A DNA stretch of 21,379 bases from JBFWWW01 sp050245975 (GTDB taxonomy: Bacteria > Pseudomonadota > Alphaproteobacteria > Rhizobiales > Hyphomicrobiaceae). Below are positions 12,952 through 21,088 of this stretch, one piece after another. Both the position numbers and the translations under genes were made by a program. The DNA is taken from contig JBFWWW010000051.1 in the NCBI GenBank assembly GCA_050245975.1, positions 1 to 21,379 on the forward strand, read 5' to 3'. The notes below the pieces were generated by a model. It was not told where the DNA came from and did not search any database. It saw nothing but the letters and a program-made list of their open reading frames with translations. How positions within the stretch are numbered: the stretch's first letter is position 1; every line of letters begins with the position of its first letter.

Positions 12952-14700
12952 ATGACAGACCAGATCGCCGGCCTTCCGAGTGACGGGACACCGACCACAT
13001 GGGGCGGGTACGTCGCGAAATTTTGCCGCGGCGGAGCTGAGCTGCGCCCGGTGCATGCGGCAGGCGCGTCCTGCGCCGTCCTGCTCGCCGTCCTCCAGTA
13101 CTTCTGGCTGAGCGAAGGCTCCTTCAGCAACATCGTCTTCACGGTCGGGGTGACGCTGGCCCTGATCGCGGTGTTGACGCTCCTGACCGCCCGGCTGCTG
13201 TTTGCCACCGTGACGGTCGCGGCCTTCCTCGCCGTCATTGTCGCCGCCTCGACCGTCAAGCAGTCGGTCATGAGCATGGTCGTGCACGCCTACGACCTGT
13301 TCTTCTACTTCAGCTCCTGGTCGACGGTGGCGTTTCTCTGGCACGACTATCGCGGCTACATGATCGCGCTGCTGGCCGCGATTGCGTGCATCGCGTTCGC
13401 CGGCTTCCTCGCCTGGCGCGCGGACGGCACGCGCGTCGATCGCCGCCACACGCTGGCCGTCCTCATCGCCTGCATCGCCATCGCCTGGACCGGCGCGGAA
13501 GCGAAGGGCGAGCGCCGGCACATGCAGTTCTTCTTCGAGGACCACTATGTGTCCTCCTTCTTCGCCTCGTGGGGCGAGACGCTGGCGACGTTGTGGAACG
13601 GCCAGCTGCTGGAGGCCGCACCGCGCGATTCCCATCCCGCGTTCGCCCTCCCGGCGAGCTGCACGCCCGCCCGGCCGCCCAACATCATCCTCATCCATGA
13701 GGAATCCATCGCGCCGCCCGGCCTGTTTCCCGGGCTCGCCTACGACAGGAGCGTGGACCCGCTCTTCCGCTCCGACGACGGCAAGACGCACACGCTGCGC
13801 GTCGAGACCTACGGCGGCGCCTCCTGGCTGACCGAGTTCTCCCTGCTCGCCGGCATGTCGACGCAGTCGTTCGGCGGCATGCGTCCGTTCGTCCAGACCT
13901 TCATGCAGAACGGATTGAAGGACACGGTGCCGCAGGCGCTCGCCCGCTGCGGCTACCGCAACGTCGTGTTCTATCCGCTGCTACGGAATTTCGTGTCGAA
14001 CGACCGGTTCTACACCTCGATCGGCCTGACCGAGATCTTCGACTCCGAGTCGCAGCACGCCGACGAGGCCAACGAGCGCGACCGCTTCTATTTCGACAAC
14101 GCGATGGCCGAGATGAAGCGGCACTTCGCGTCCTCCGACAAGCCGCTCTTCACCTACATCCAGACCATGATGGCGCACTGGCCTTATACCGAGATCTACG
14201 CGCCCGAGGAGAAGGTGCCGGGCGGCGGCCCCGGCACCAATCCGGAGATGAGCGAATACCTGCGCCGCGTGTCGCTGGCGAAGATCGACTACGACTATTT
14301 CACCGCCGAGCTGAAGCGCCGCTTCCCCGGCCAGCCGTTCCTGATCGTGCACTACGGCGACCACCAGCCGTCGGCGACGCGGACGCTGCTCGGCTTCAAG
14401 GCCGGCGCCGAGGCCGAGGACGTGACCCTGCCGCCGGACTCGATCGGCTTCCTCACCTACTACGCCGCGCACGGCATCAACTACGCCGTGCCGTCGCTGC
14501 CCGCCGTCGACGTGCTCGACGTCGCCTACCTGGGCTCCGTCGTCCTCGACCTGGCGGGCCTGCCGCTATCGGACTCGCATCGCGAGCGCCTGCGCCTGCT
14601 CGCCGCCTGCAAGGGCCGCTACTACGACTGCGCCGACCGCAGCGCGATCCTGGCCTTCCATCGCCGCCTGATGAACTCGGGACTGGTGGCGGCGCGATGA
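12952..14700 (+). CDS. LtaS/phosphoglycerol-transferase-like membrane protein (sulfatase superfamily)
   Basis: The 582-residue protein has about five hydrophobic helices in residues 38-185, then a large periplasmic alkaline-phosphatase-fold domain. Visible metal and catalytic features are NIILIHEES (Glu250/251), a nucleophile-region segment YGGASWLTEF in which Ser291 takes the place of the LtaS threonine, MMAHWPY (His409) and YGDHQPS (Asp470, His471). Such enzymes transfer phosphoglycerol or phosphoethanolamine from a phospholipid to an envelope acceptor; some relatives hydrolyse sulfate esters instead. The sulfatase maturation motif CxPxR is not seen. Nearby NdvA-like, YfhO and GtrB genes suggest an exported glycan as acceptor. 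No strong ribosome site precedes the ATG. The gene converges, with an 8-nt gap, on a reverse-strand methyltransferase. Confidence 0.78.
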   Translation: MTDQIAGLPSDGTPTTWGGYVAKFCRGGAELRPVHAAGASCAVLLAVLQYFWLSEGSFSNIVFTVGVTLALIAVLTLLTARLLFATVTVAAFLAVIVAASTVKQSVMSMVVHAYDLFFYFSSWSTVAFLWHDYRGYMIALLAAIACIAFAGFLAWRADGTRVDRRHTLAVLIACIAIAWTGAEAKGERRHMQFFFEDHYVSSFFASWGETLATLWNGQLLEAAPRDSHPAFALPASCTPARPPNIILIHEESIAPPGLFPGLAYDRSVDPLFRSDDGKTHTLRVETYGGASWLTEFSLLAGMSTQSFGGMRPFVQTFMQNGLKDTVPQALARCGYRNVVFYPLLRNFVSNDRFYTSIGLTEIFDSESQHADEANERDRFYFDNAMAEMKRHFASSDKPLFTYIQTMMAHWPYTEIYAPEEKVPGGGPGTNPEMSEYLRRVSLAKIDYDYFTAELKRRFPGQPFLIVHYGDHQPSATRTLLGFKAGAEAEDVTLPPDSIGFLTYYAAHGINYAVPSLPAVDVLDVAYLGSVVLDLAGLPLSDSHRERLRLLAACKGRYYDCADRSAILAFHRRLMNSGLVAAR

Positions 14701-14708
14701 GCGCCTTG

Positions 14709-15398
14709 TCACCGGGGCGTCGCGAGAAACGCCATCCGCGCCTGGTTGTGGCCGAGGTTCGGCCGGTGCCGGCTCGCCCGGTAGCCGGCGCCCTCCAGCC
14801 GGCCGAGGAAATCCGCCTCCGAATAGTGCGCGAGGCCGAGTTGGCTGCGCACCTTGCGGTAGTCGGAGAAGAACGTGCGCACGAGCCCGAACAGCGCCGC
14901 GACGAAAAAGCCGTTCCTGGCCGCCAGCCTCAGCAGCGCCGCCGCATCCGTGAGCGGGCCCACGTCGGGCGGGATGATGTCGGCGAACAGCAGCCGCCCG
15001 CCCGGGTCGAGCTTGGCCCGGAACAGCGCCAGCAGCCGGTCGAGCTCCTCGCCCGACAGGTACTGCACGACCGAGTTGACGATGATGAAGTCGAGCGAGC
15101 CGTCGGGCAGGCCGGCCACCTCCTCCGGCGCCATGACCGTCACCTTGCCGTCGCCGCCGAAGCGGGCCGCCACGCGCCTGCGGACGAGGTCGGCGCTGTC
15201 GGCGAGGTAGAGATGGCCGCAGCGCGCGGCGACGATGTCCGCATGCAGCGCCTCGCCCGATCCGAAATCCAGCACGCGCGCCTGCGGCCCCGGCACCAGC
15301 GCCGCGATGCCCGTCGCGATCGACCGGTAGTGCACATCCTTGTGCCGATCGTTGAGATAGATCGGCGTGTCCTGGTTCCAGTAGTCCCGCCACGTCAT
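14709..15398 (-). CDS. Class I SAM-dependent methyltransferase
   Basis: The 229-residue soluble protein has SAM motif I at residues 42-50 (VLDFGSGEA), a Methyltransf_11-like core with DFIIVNSVVQYLS as the post-motif region (motif IV), and LDPGGRLLFADI as the next strand. The N-terminus begins MTWRDYWNQDTPIYLNDRHKDVHY, a pattern seen in methyltransferases of polysaccharide and lipid loci. There are no membrane segments. Its substrate cannot be read from sequence. It is transcribed alone on the reverse strand between the LtaS-like gene and the second YfhO gene, which makes a glycan or glycolipid substrate possible. It is unrelated in detail to the methyltransferase at 2607-3443. Confidence 0.82.
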   Translation of the reverse strand: MTWRDYWNQDTPIYLNDRHKDVHYRSIATGIAALVPGPQARVLDFGSGEALHADIVAARCGHLYLADSADLVRRRVAARFGGDGKVTVMAPEEVAGLPDGSLDFIIVNSVVQYLSGEELDRLLALFRAKLDPGGRLLFADIIPPDVGPLTDAAALLRLAARNGFFVAALFGLVRTFFSDYRKVRSQLGLAHYSEADFLGRLEGAGYRASRHRPNLGHNQARMAFLATPR

Positions 15399-15577
15399 CG
15401 CGCATCCCGCCCCATCTCAGTCGCGCCGAAGGCCTGCCCCCGCCGCGGCAGGGCACCGCGCCCTTCATGGCCTATTTCAGCCGCAATGGCACGTCTCCGT
15501 TTCGGCGGCGCAGCGTTGCCGCGCTGGGCGAAACACCTTAGCGTGCCCGCAACATCAGTCCTCGGACGACAAGAACC

Positions 15578-17923
15578 ATGACGCGCAGGGAGGGGTGGGC
15601 CGGCACCATGCTGGCCGTGGGGTCCTTTGCGCTCGCCTGGCTGGCGCTCGCCTCGCCATGGCTGTCCGGCACCGTCACCATTCCCTATGACGCCAAGGCG
15701 CATTTCCAGGCCCAGATCCAGTTCCTCGCCAACGCGCTGCACAGCGGCCAGTCGCCGTTCTGGGCGCCCAACGTTTTCGCCGGCTCGCCGCAGATCGCCG
15801 ACCCGCAGTCGCTGATCTTCTCTCCGGCCTTCCTGCTCGCCTGGTTCGAGGCGGTGCCGAGCTTCCGCGCCGTCGACACCTACGTGCTGGCCATGCTGGG
15901 CCTTGGCGGCCTCGCCATCATCATGCTGTTCCACGATCGCGGCTGGCACCCTGCCGGCGCCATCGTCGCGGCCCTCGCCTTCGCGTTCGGCGCCTCGGCC
16001 GCCTGGCGCGTGCAGCACATCGGCCAGATCCAGAGCTATGTCCTGTTCGGCATCGCGCTGTGGCTCGTCGTGCGCACGCTCGACCGCCACTCCTGGCGCG
16101 CCGGCATCGCCGCCGGGGCCGCCATCGGCACCATGCTCGCCGAACCCAACCAGGTCGCCCTGCTGGCGATCTATCTGCTCGCCGCCTACGTCGCCGCGCA
16201 CGTGCTGTCCAGCGCCGCGCCCCGCCGCGAGCTGCGCGCCGTGCTGCTGCCGCTCGGCGCCACCGCCGTCACGGCGATCGTCCTGTCGGCCGTGCCGGTG
16301 CTGCTGACCTATCTCTTCGTCGCCTCCTCGAGCCGTGCCGAGATCCCGCTCACGGAGGCGGCGCGCGGGTCGCTGCATCCGGCCTCGCTGCTGACGCTTC
16401 TCGTCGGCGACCTGTTCGGCGCGCGCAATCCGGCCGTGCCCTACTGGGGTCCTTTCAGCGAGGTCTGGGACCGCACCGAGCTGACGCTGTCGCAGAACAT
16501 GAGCCAGCTCTACATCGGCGTCCTGCCGGTGCTCGCCATCCTGACGGCCGGCCTGACGCGCAAGCTCATCTGGCGGCCGGAAATCCGCTTCTACACCATC
16601 GCCACCATCGTGATGGTCATCTACGCGCTCGGCCGCCACACGCCGCTCTTCCGTCTCATGTTCGACACCATGCCCGGCGTCGATCTCTTCCGCCGCCCGG
16701 CCGACGCCACGTTCCTCATCGGCGGCACCATGTCGATCGTCGGCGGCTATCTCGTGCATCTGGCCGTCACGGGCGGCATTCCGAAGGTGAGCCGGCTCGG
16801 CCGCGCCGTCGAGATCGCCGTTGTCGCCTCGCTGCTGCTGGCGGCGATCGCGCTGGCCGTCGACATGGACCGCCTGTCGGTTGCCTGGTGGCCCATCGAA
16901 TCGGCGGGCCTGTGGCTCGTCGCCGCCGTGGCGCTGATGGCCGCCCTGCCGCGGCTCATCCGCGTCAGCCCGGCGCTCGCGGTGGCCCTGCCCGCGCTGC
17001 TGATGACGTGGGACCTCGCCGTCAACAACGGCCCCAACGAGTCGACCGCGCTGCCCGTCACCGACTATGCCGTGCTGCAGCCGGGCCAGACCAACGACAC
17101 CATCATCCTGCTCAAGAAGCTCCTGAAGCAGCCGCCGGGCTCGGCCCGCCGCGACCGCGTCGAGCTGGTCGGCATGGGCTTTGCCTGGCCCAACGCCGCG
17201 CTGGTGCACGGCTTCGACCACGTGCTCGGCTACAATCCGCTGCGCCTCAGCGACATCTCGCGCGGCGTCGGCGCGGGCGACACCATTGCCGGCCCCGACC
17301 AGCGCATCTTCACGCCGCTGTTTCCCTCCTACCGTTCGATGCTGGCGAACCTGCTCTGCCTGCGCTTCATCGCCTCCGGCATCCCGATCGAGAAGATCGA
17401 CACCAGCCTGCCGCCCGGCGCGCTGCATCTCATCGCCCACACCCGCGACGGCTACGTCTACGAGAACCCGGCGGCGCTGCCGCGCGTGCTGTTTGCGACC
17501 GACTGGCGCTGGGCCGACTTCGAGACGCTGATGAAGGACGGCGAGTGGCCGATCTTCGACCCGACGCACACGGTCCTGCTCGACCAGTTCCCCGGCCAGC
17601 GCCCCATCGCGCGCCTCTCGGCCGGCCATCCCCTTCTCAATTCCGTCTCTCTCACCATGTACCGCAACACCGTCGTCGAGGTGCGGGTCGAAGCCGCCCA
17701 GCCGGGCTTCCTGGTGCTGAACGACGTCTGGCATCCCTGGTGGACGGCCGAGGTCGACGGCGTGCCGACGGAGATCCTCAAGGCCAACGTGCTGTTCCGC
17801 GCCGTCCAGGTGCCGGTCGGCCGCCACGTCGTCCGCTTCGACTTCAAGCCGCTCGCAGGCGCGCTGAACGAGATCAGCCACCCGCACGGCGCCGCGCCGA
17901 TGGCGAGGAAAGGCGGCTTCTAG
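15578..17923 (+). CDS. YfhO-family polytopic membrane glycosyltransferase-like protein (copy 2)
   Basis: The 781-residue protein is a paralogue of the one at 5403-7787, colinear over its whole length. It keeps PYDAKAHFQAQ with Asp38 in the first large loop, ADPQSLIFSP, the helical core, RRPADATFLIGG near the middle, and the C-terminal hallmark LNDVWHPWWTAEVDG...LKANVLFRAVQVP. A multi-helix GT-C architecture with the catalytic acid facing the periplasm is inferred from the family. In Firmicutes, YfhO works with a CsbB/GtrB polyprenyl-phosphate glycosyltransferase and a GtrA/GtcA flippase, and both types lie immediately downstream here (18009 and 19884). It is therefore the likely final transferase of this operon. 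The acceptor glycan or lipid is unknown. Confidence 0.85.
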   Translation: MTRREGWAGTMLAVGSFALAWLALASPWLSGTVTIPYDAKAHFQAQIQFLANALHSGQSPFWAPNVFAGSPQIADPQSLIFSPAFLLAWFEAVPSFRAVDTYVLAMLGLGGLAIIMLFHDRGWHPAGAIVAALAFAFGASAAWRVQHIGQIQSYVLFGIALWLVVRTLDRHSWRAGIAAGAAIGTMLAEPNQVALLAIYLLAAYVAAHVLSSAAPRRELRAVLLPLGATAVTAIVLSAVPVLLTYLFVASSSRAEIPLTEAARGSLHPASLLTLLVGDLFGARNPAVPYWGPFSEVWDRTELTLSQNMSQLYIGVLPVLAILTAGLTRKLIWRPEIRFYTIATIVMVIYALGRHTPLFRLMFDTMPGVDLFRRPADATFLIGGTMSIVGGYLVHLAVTGGIPKVSRLGRAVEIAVVASLLLAAIALAVDMDRLSVAWWPIESAGLWLVAAVALMAALPRLIRVSPALAVALPALLMTWDLAVNNGPNESTALPVTDYAVLQPGQTNDTIILLKKLLKQPPGSARRDRVELVGMGFAWPNAALVHGFDHVLGYNPLRLSDISRGVGAGDTIAGPDQRIFTPLFPSYRSMLANLLCLRFIASGIPIEKIDTSLPPGALHLIAHTRDGYVYENPAALPRVLFATDWRWADFETLMKDGEWPIFDPTHTVLLDQFPGQRPIARLSAGHPLLNSVSLTMYRNTVVEVRVEAAQPGFLVLNDVWHPWWTAEVDGVPTEILKANVLFRAVQVPVGRHVVRFDFKPLAGALNEISHPHGAAPMARKGGF

Positions 17924-18008
17924 CGGCTTGCCCTGCGCGGCGACGCGTGGCAGGAAGAACGCGCGGCGCCTTTCGCGCCCCTGCGCGACCATGCAAGGAA
18001 ACAAGACC

Positions 18009-19016
18009 GTGTCGCAGACCGGTACGCTATCCCGACCCGAGACGACCGAACCCGCGCGCGCACGGCGGTCCCTGTCCGTCATCATTCCCGTGCTCAACGA
18101 GGAGAAGGGCATCGGCCGCCTCGTCGCCGCGCTGGAGAAGGCGCTTGCCGGCCTCGACGTCGACTGGGACGTCATCTTCGTCGACGACGGCTCAACCGAC
18201 GGCACGCTCGACGTCCTGCGCGACCTCAACGCCCGCGATCCCCGCTACCGCACCGTCGCGCTGAGCCGCAACTTCGGCAAGGAGCTCGCCGTCGCCGCCG
18301 GCCTCGCCTACACGACGGCGGACGCCGCCGTGCTCATGGACGCCGACCTGCAGCATCCGCCCGAGGTCATCGGCGAGTTCGTCGCCCGCTGGCGGCAGGG
18401 CTACGACGTCGTCTTCGGCCAGCGCGCCGACCGCGCCGCCGACGGCCGCCTGCGCCGCATCGGCACCGCCTTCTACTATTCGCTCTTCCGCTGGATGAGC
18501 GGTACGACGCTGCCGCCCGGCGCCGGCGATTTCCGCCTCATGGACCGCAAGGCCGTCGAGGCCATGAACTCCTTCCGCGAGCGCGTGCGCTTCAACAAGG
18601 GCATCTATGCCTGGATGGGCTTCAAATCCATCGGCGTGCCCTTCCACGTGCCGCCGCGCGAGGGCGGCGCCTCGCGCTGGCGCCCGCGCCAGCTCTGGCG
18701 CTTCGCCATCGACGGCTTCGCCTCCTTCTCCACCATCCCGCTGCGCGTCTGGTCCTATCTCGGCGTGCTGATCTCGGTCGTCGCGCTGGTCTATGCCACC
18801 ATCTTCCTGGTCAAGACGCTGATCTTCGGCGTCGACGTGCCCGGTTTCCCGAGCCTTTTGATCTCCGTGCTGTTCTTCGCCGGCGTGCAGCTCATCTCGC
18901 TCGGCGTCATCGGCGAGTACCTCGGGCGCATGTACGAGGAGGTGAAGGGCCGGCCGCTGTTTCTCGTGCGCGAGGAGCTCGGCATCCATCGCCCGAAGCC
19001 GCCAACGGGTCCCTGA
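18009..19016 (+). CDS. GtrB/CsbB-type GT2 polyprenyl-phosphate glycosyltransferase
   Basis: This is a GT2 enzyme with a cytoplasmic catalytic domain and two C-terminal helices. From the GTG at 18009 (335 residues), which has AAGGA upstream, SVIIPVLNEE is at 23-32, DDGSTDG at 59-65 and DADLQHPPE at 111-119; the Asp residues bind metal and nucleotide sugar. The RWRPRQLWRFAIDG segment precedes the helices, and the end carries the family signature IGEYLGRMYEEVKGRP. An ATG at 17991 and the longer frame from 17928 are possible starts with weaker ribosome sites. The expected reaction is transfer of a sugar from a UDP-sugar to undecaprenyl phosphate. It lies between a YfhO transferase and a deacetylase in one apparent operon; the sugar itself is not determinable. 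Confidence 0.88.
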   Translation: MSQTGTLSRPETTEPARARRSLSVIIPVLNEEKGIGRLVAALEKALAGLDVDWDVIFVDDGSTDGTLDVLRDLNARDPRYRTVALSRNFGKELAVAAGLAYTTADAAVLMDADLQHPPEVIGEFVARWRQGYDVVFGQRADRAADGRLRRIGTAFYYSLFRWMSGTTLPPGAGDFRLMDRKAVEAMNSFRERVRFNKGIYAWMGFKSIGVPFHVPPREGGASRWRPRQLWRFAIDGFASFSTIPLRVWSYLGVLISVVALVYATIFLVKTLIFGVDVPGFPSLLISVLFFAGVQLISLGVIGEYLGRMYEEVKGRPLFLVREELGIHRPKPPTGP

Positions 19017-19029
19017 CGCGGACAGCTCG

Positions 19030-19887
19030 ATGATCGTGCTCAACGCCGACGACTACGCCATCACCGAGGGCGTATCCCGCGCCATCGATGCGCTGGCCGA
19101 CGCGCGCCGGCTGTCGGCCACCAGCGCGCTCGTCACGCTGCCCTACTGGCCGGCTCTGGCGCCGCGCCTTGCCGGCCTGCGCGACCGGCTCGCCGCGGGC
19201 CTGCACCTCAACCTGACGCTCGGCGCGCCGCTGGGCCCCATGCCGGGCCTCGCGCCGGAGGGCCGCCTGCCCACCGTCGGCGCGCTCGTGCGCGCCAGCC
19301 TGTCGCTCGGCTTTGCCGGTGCGGAAATCGCCGCCGAGATCGACCGCCAGCTCGACGCCTTCGAGACCGGGCTGGGCCATCCGCCCGACCACGTCGACGG
19401 TCACCAGCACGTGCATGTGCTGCCCGGCGTCCGGGGCGCGCTGCTCGATCGCCTGCGCCGGCGCTATGGCGGCCGCGCGCCCCTCGTGCGCGATCCCTCC
19501 GACAGCCTCGCCGCCATCACGGCGCGCGGCGCTCCCGGCAAGGCGCTCGCCATCCGCGCCCTGGCCGCCGGCTTTGCCGGTGCCGCCGCGCGCGCCGGCA
19601 TCCCGACCAACTCCGGCTTCTCGGGCTTTTCCGATTTCGACACGCGGCAGCCCTACGCCCGCGAGCTGGCGCGGGCGCTCGCCCGGCCGGCCCGCTGCCA
19701 GGTCGTCATGTGCCATCCGGGCTTCCCCGATGCCGAGCTCGGCCGGCTCGATCCCGTCACCGATCGCCGGCAGCAGGAATACGAGGCGCTGCTGGCGGAC
19801 GCGACGCTGCCGCGCCGCATCTGGCATCCCTCACGGGCCGCCGACGGCCCGCCCATCGACTGGGCAAGCGAGCTGGGCCAGCCATGA
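19030..19887 (+). CDS. ChbG/NaxD/HpnK-family carbohydrate deacetylase (YdjC-like)
   Basis: The 285-residue soluble protein belongs to the YdjC/ChbG polysaccharide-deacetylase-like family. Metal-site residues are visible: Asp7-Asp8 in NADDYA, His59 and Asn61 in GLHLNLT, and DGHQHVH at 123-129. A PTNSGFSGFSDF loop and CHPGF complete the fold. Members remove N-acetyl groups from amino sugars. ChbG acts on chitobiose, HpnK on N-acetylglucosaminyl hopanoid, and NaxD on undecaprenyl-phosphate N-acetylgalactosamine before lipid A modification. It starts 13 nt after a GtrB-type gene and overlaps a GtrA-type gene, so an undecaprenyl-phosphate-linked N-acetyl sugar is the most natural substrate here. 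HpnK is less likely because no other hopanoid gene is nearby. Confidence 0.87.
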   Translation: MIVLNADDYAITEGVSRAIDALADARRLSATSALVTLPYWPALAPRLAGLRDRLAAGLHLNLTLGAPLGPMPGLAPEGRLPTVGALVRASLSLGFAGAEIAAEIDRQLDAFETGLGHPPDHVDGHQHVHVLPGVRGALLDRLRRRYGGRAPLVRDPSDSLAAITARGAPGKALAIRALAAGFAGAAARAGIPTNSGFSGFSDFDTRQPYARELARALARPARCQVVMCHPGFPDAELGRLDPVTDRRQQEYEALLADATLPRRIWHPSRAADGPPIDWASELGQP

Positions 19888-20303
19888 CCATGTCTCCCGA
19901 TCCCGCGCCCGACGAGCGTCCGGCCCTGCACCACTGGGGCGGCTTTGCCGTCTCCGGCGCGCTCGCCTTCGCCACCGACGCCTCCGTCCTCAAGCTGCTG
20001 ACGCTGATGGCGGGCCTCCATCCCATCGTCGCGCGTCTTGCCGCCATCGCCGCGGCCATGGTGGTGGCCTGGCTCGCGCACCGCACGCTGACCTTCGCCG
20101 TCAAGACGCCGCCAACGCTCGCCGAATTCCGCCGCTACGCCGCCGTGGCCTGGGGCGTGGCGGGCATCAACTACGCGGTCTTTTCCGCCATCATGCTGTC
20201 GCGGCCCGAGAGCGAGCCGCTGATCGCCCTCGTCATTGCCTCGATCGTCGCCACCGTTGCCGCCTATTTCGGCATGCGCTTTGGCGTCTTCCGCCGTCAT
20301 TGA
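19884..20303 (+). CDS. GtrA/GtcA-family membrane protein (candidate polyprenyl-phosphate-sugar flippase)
   Basis: This is a small four-helix membrane protein of 139 residues. The ATG at 19884 overlaps the stop of the deacetylase (ATGA), so translation is probably coupled. Helices run at about 18-35, 43-66, 84-105 and 112-131. The HRTLTFAVKTPP segment after helix 2 and RYAAVAWG at helix 3 match the GtrA pattern of a conserved RxxTF turn and an Arg-Tyr before the third helix. GtrA-type proteins are thought to flip undecaprenyl-phosphate sugars to the outer face of the membrane. With the GtrB-type enzyme at 18009 and YfhO at 15578, it completes the three-part glycosylation module. Confidence 0.88.
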   Translation: MTMSPDPAPDERPALHHWGGFAVSGALAFATDASVLKLLTLMAGLHPIVARLAAIAAAMVVAWLAHRTLTFAVKTPPTLAEFRRYAAVAWGVAGINYAVFSAIMLSRPESEPLIALVIASIVATVAAYFGMRFGVFRRH

Positions 20304-20356
20304 AGCCGGGTATGCTGCGTCCGGCCGCGACGACGCGCCATGGACGGGGTCCTGAC

Positions 20357-21088
20357 ATGACATCCGAGCCGACCGAGCCCCTCTTCCTTCCGTCCGGCGA
20401 CAGCGCGCTGGTGGTGGAATTCGGCACGGCCATCGCGCCGGAGATCAATGCGCGCGTGCTGGCGCTCGATGCCGCGCTCGGCCGCCATCGCATTCCCGGG
20501 CTCGTCGAGACGGTGCCGACCTATCGCTCGCTGATGGTGCAGTTCGATCCGCTGCTCTTCGACATCTCGGCCTTCACCGCGCTGGCGCGCGAGCTGTCGG
20601 CCGGACTCGATGCCGTCGCCGCCGCGGGCCGGCGCTGGAAAGTCCCCGTGATCTACGGCGGCCCGTTCGGCATCGACCTCGAGGCGACGGCGGAGCGCCA
20701 CAAGCTCACGCCCGCCCAGCTCATCGAGCGGCATTCCTCCGCCGTCTACCGCGTCTACATGATCGGTTTCATGCCGGGGTTCGTCTATCTCGGCGGCCTC
20801 GACCCCGCGCTCGCCACGCCGCGCCGTCTCGATCCGCGCCCCACCTCGCCCGCCGGCACCATCTCCATCGGCGGCATCCAGGCGCTCATCGCCGGCGCCG
20901 CGATGCCCTCCGGCTGGCACCTGCTCGGGCGCACGCCGGTGCGCACCTTCATGCCCGGTCGCGATCCCGCCTTCCTCATCGCCGCCGGCGACGAGGTGGT
21001 GTTCGCGCCGACCGATGCCGCCCGCTGGGACGCGCTCGACCGGGCCGCCGCCAACGGCGAGCCCGTCGCCGAGGTGATCGCGGCATGA
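20357..21088 (+). CDS. pxpB: 5-oxoprolinase subunit PxpB (KipI/allophanate hydrolase subunit 1 family)
   Basis: The 243-residue protein spans a complete carboxyltransferase C/D domain. It opens with LFLPSGDSALVVEFG and contains IYGGPFGIDLE, then the family signature GFMPGFVYLGGLDPALATPRR followed by SPAGTISIGGIQALIAG and LLGRTP. PxpB, PxpC and PxpA together hydrolyse 5-oxoproline (pyroglutamate) to glutamate with ATP. Older annotations call this protein KipI or allophanate hydrolase subunit 1. The start ATG at 20357 lies 53 nt after the GtrA-type gene, and its stop overlaps the pxpC start by ATGA. It is therefore probably the first gene of a separate metabolic operon. Confidence 0.92.
   Translation: MTSEPTEPLFLPSGDSALVVEFGTAIAPEINARVLALDAALGRHRIPGLVETVPTYRSLMVQFDPLLFDISAFTALARELSAGLDAVAAAGRRWKVPVIYGGPFGIDLEATAERHKLTPAQLIERHSSAVYRVYMIGFMPGFVYLGGLDPALATPRRLDPRPTSPAGTISIGGIQALIAGAAMPSGWHLLGRTPVRTFMPGRDPAFLIAAGDEVVFAPTDAARWDALDRAAANGEPVAEVIAA

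Noticed and set aside
12952..14700. True arylsulfatase
   Set aside because: No CxPxR formylglycine maturation motif is visible. The N-terminal helices plus the LtaS-like layout fit a membrane phospho-transferase better.
15395..18229. Long reverse-strand open frame (944 codons) opposite the second YfhO and GT2 genes
   Set aside because: It has the same antisense composition, spans several forward genes and has no domain motif. Its similarity to the 5313-7793 shadow simply mirrors the YfhO paralogy.
19030..19887. HpnK of a hopanoid operon
   Set aside because: No HpnI-, HpnJ- or squalene-hopene-related genes are present. The neighbours are GtrB, GtrA and YfhO types, which favour a NaxD-like role.
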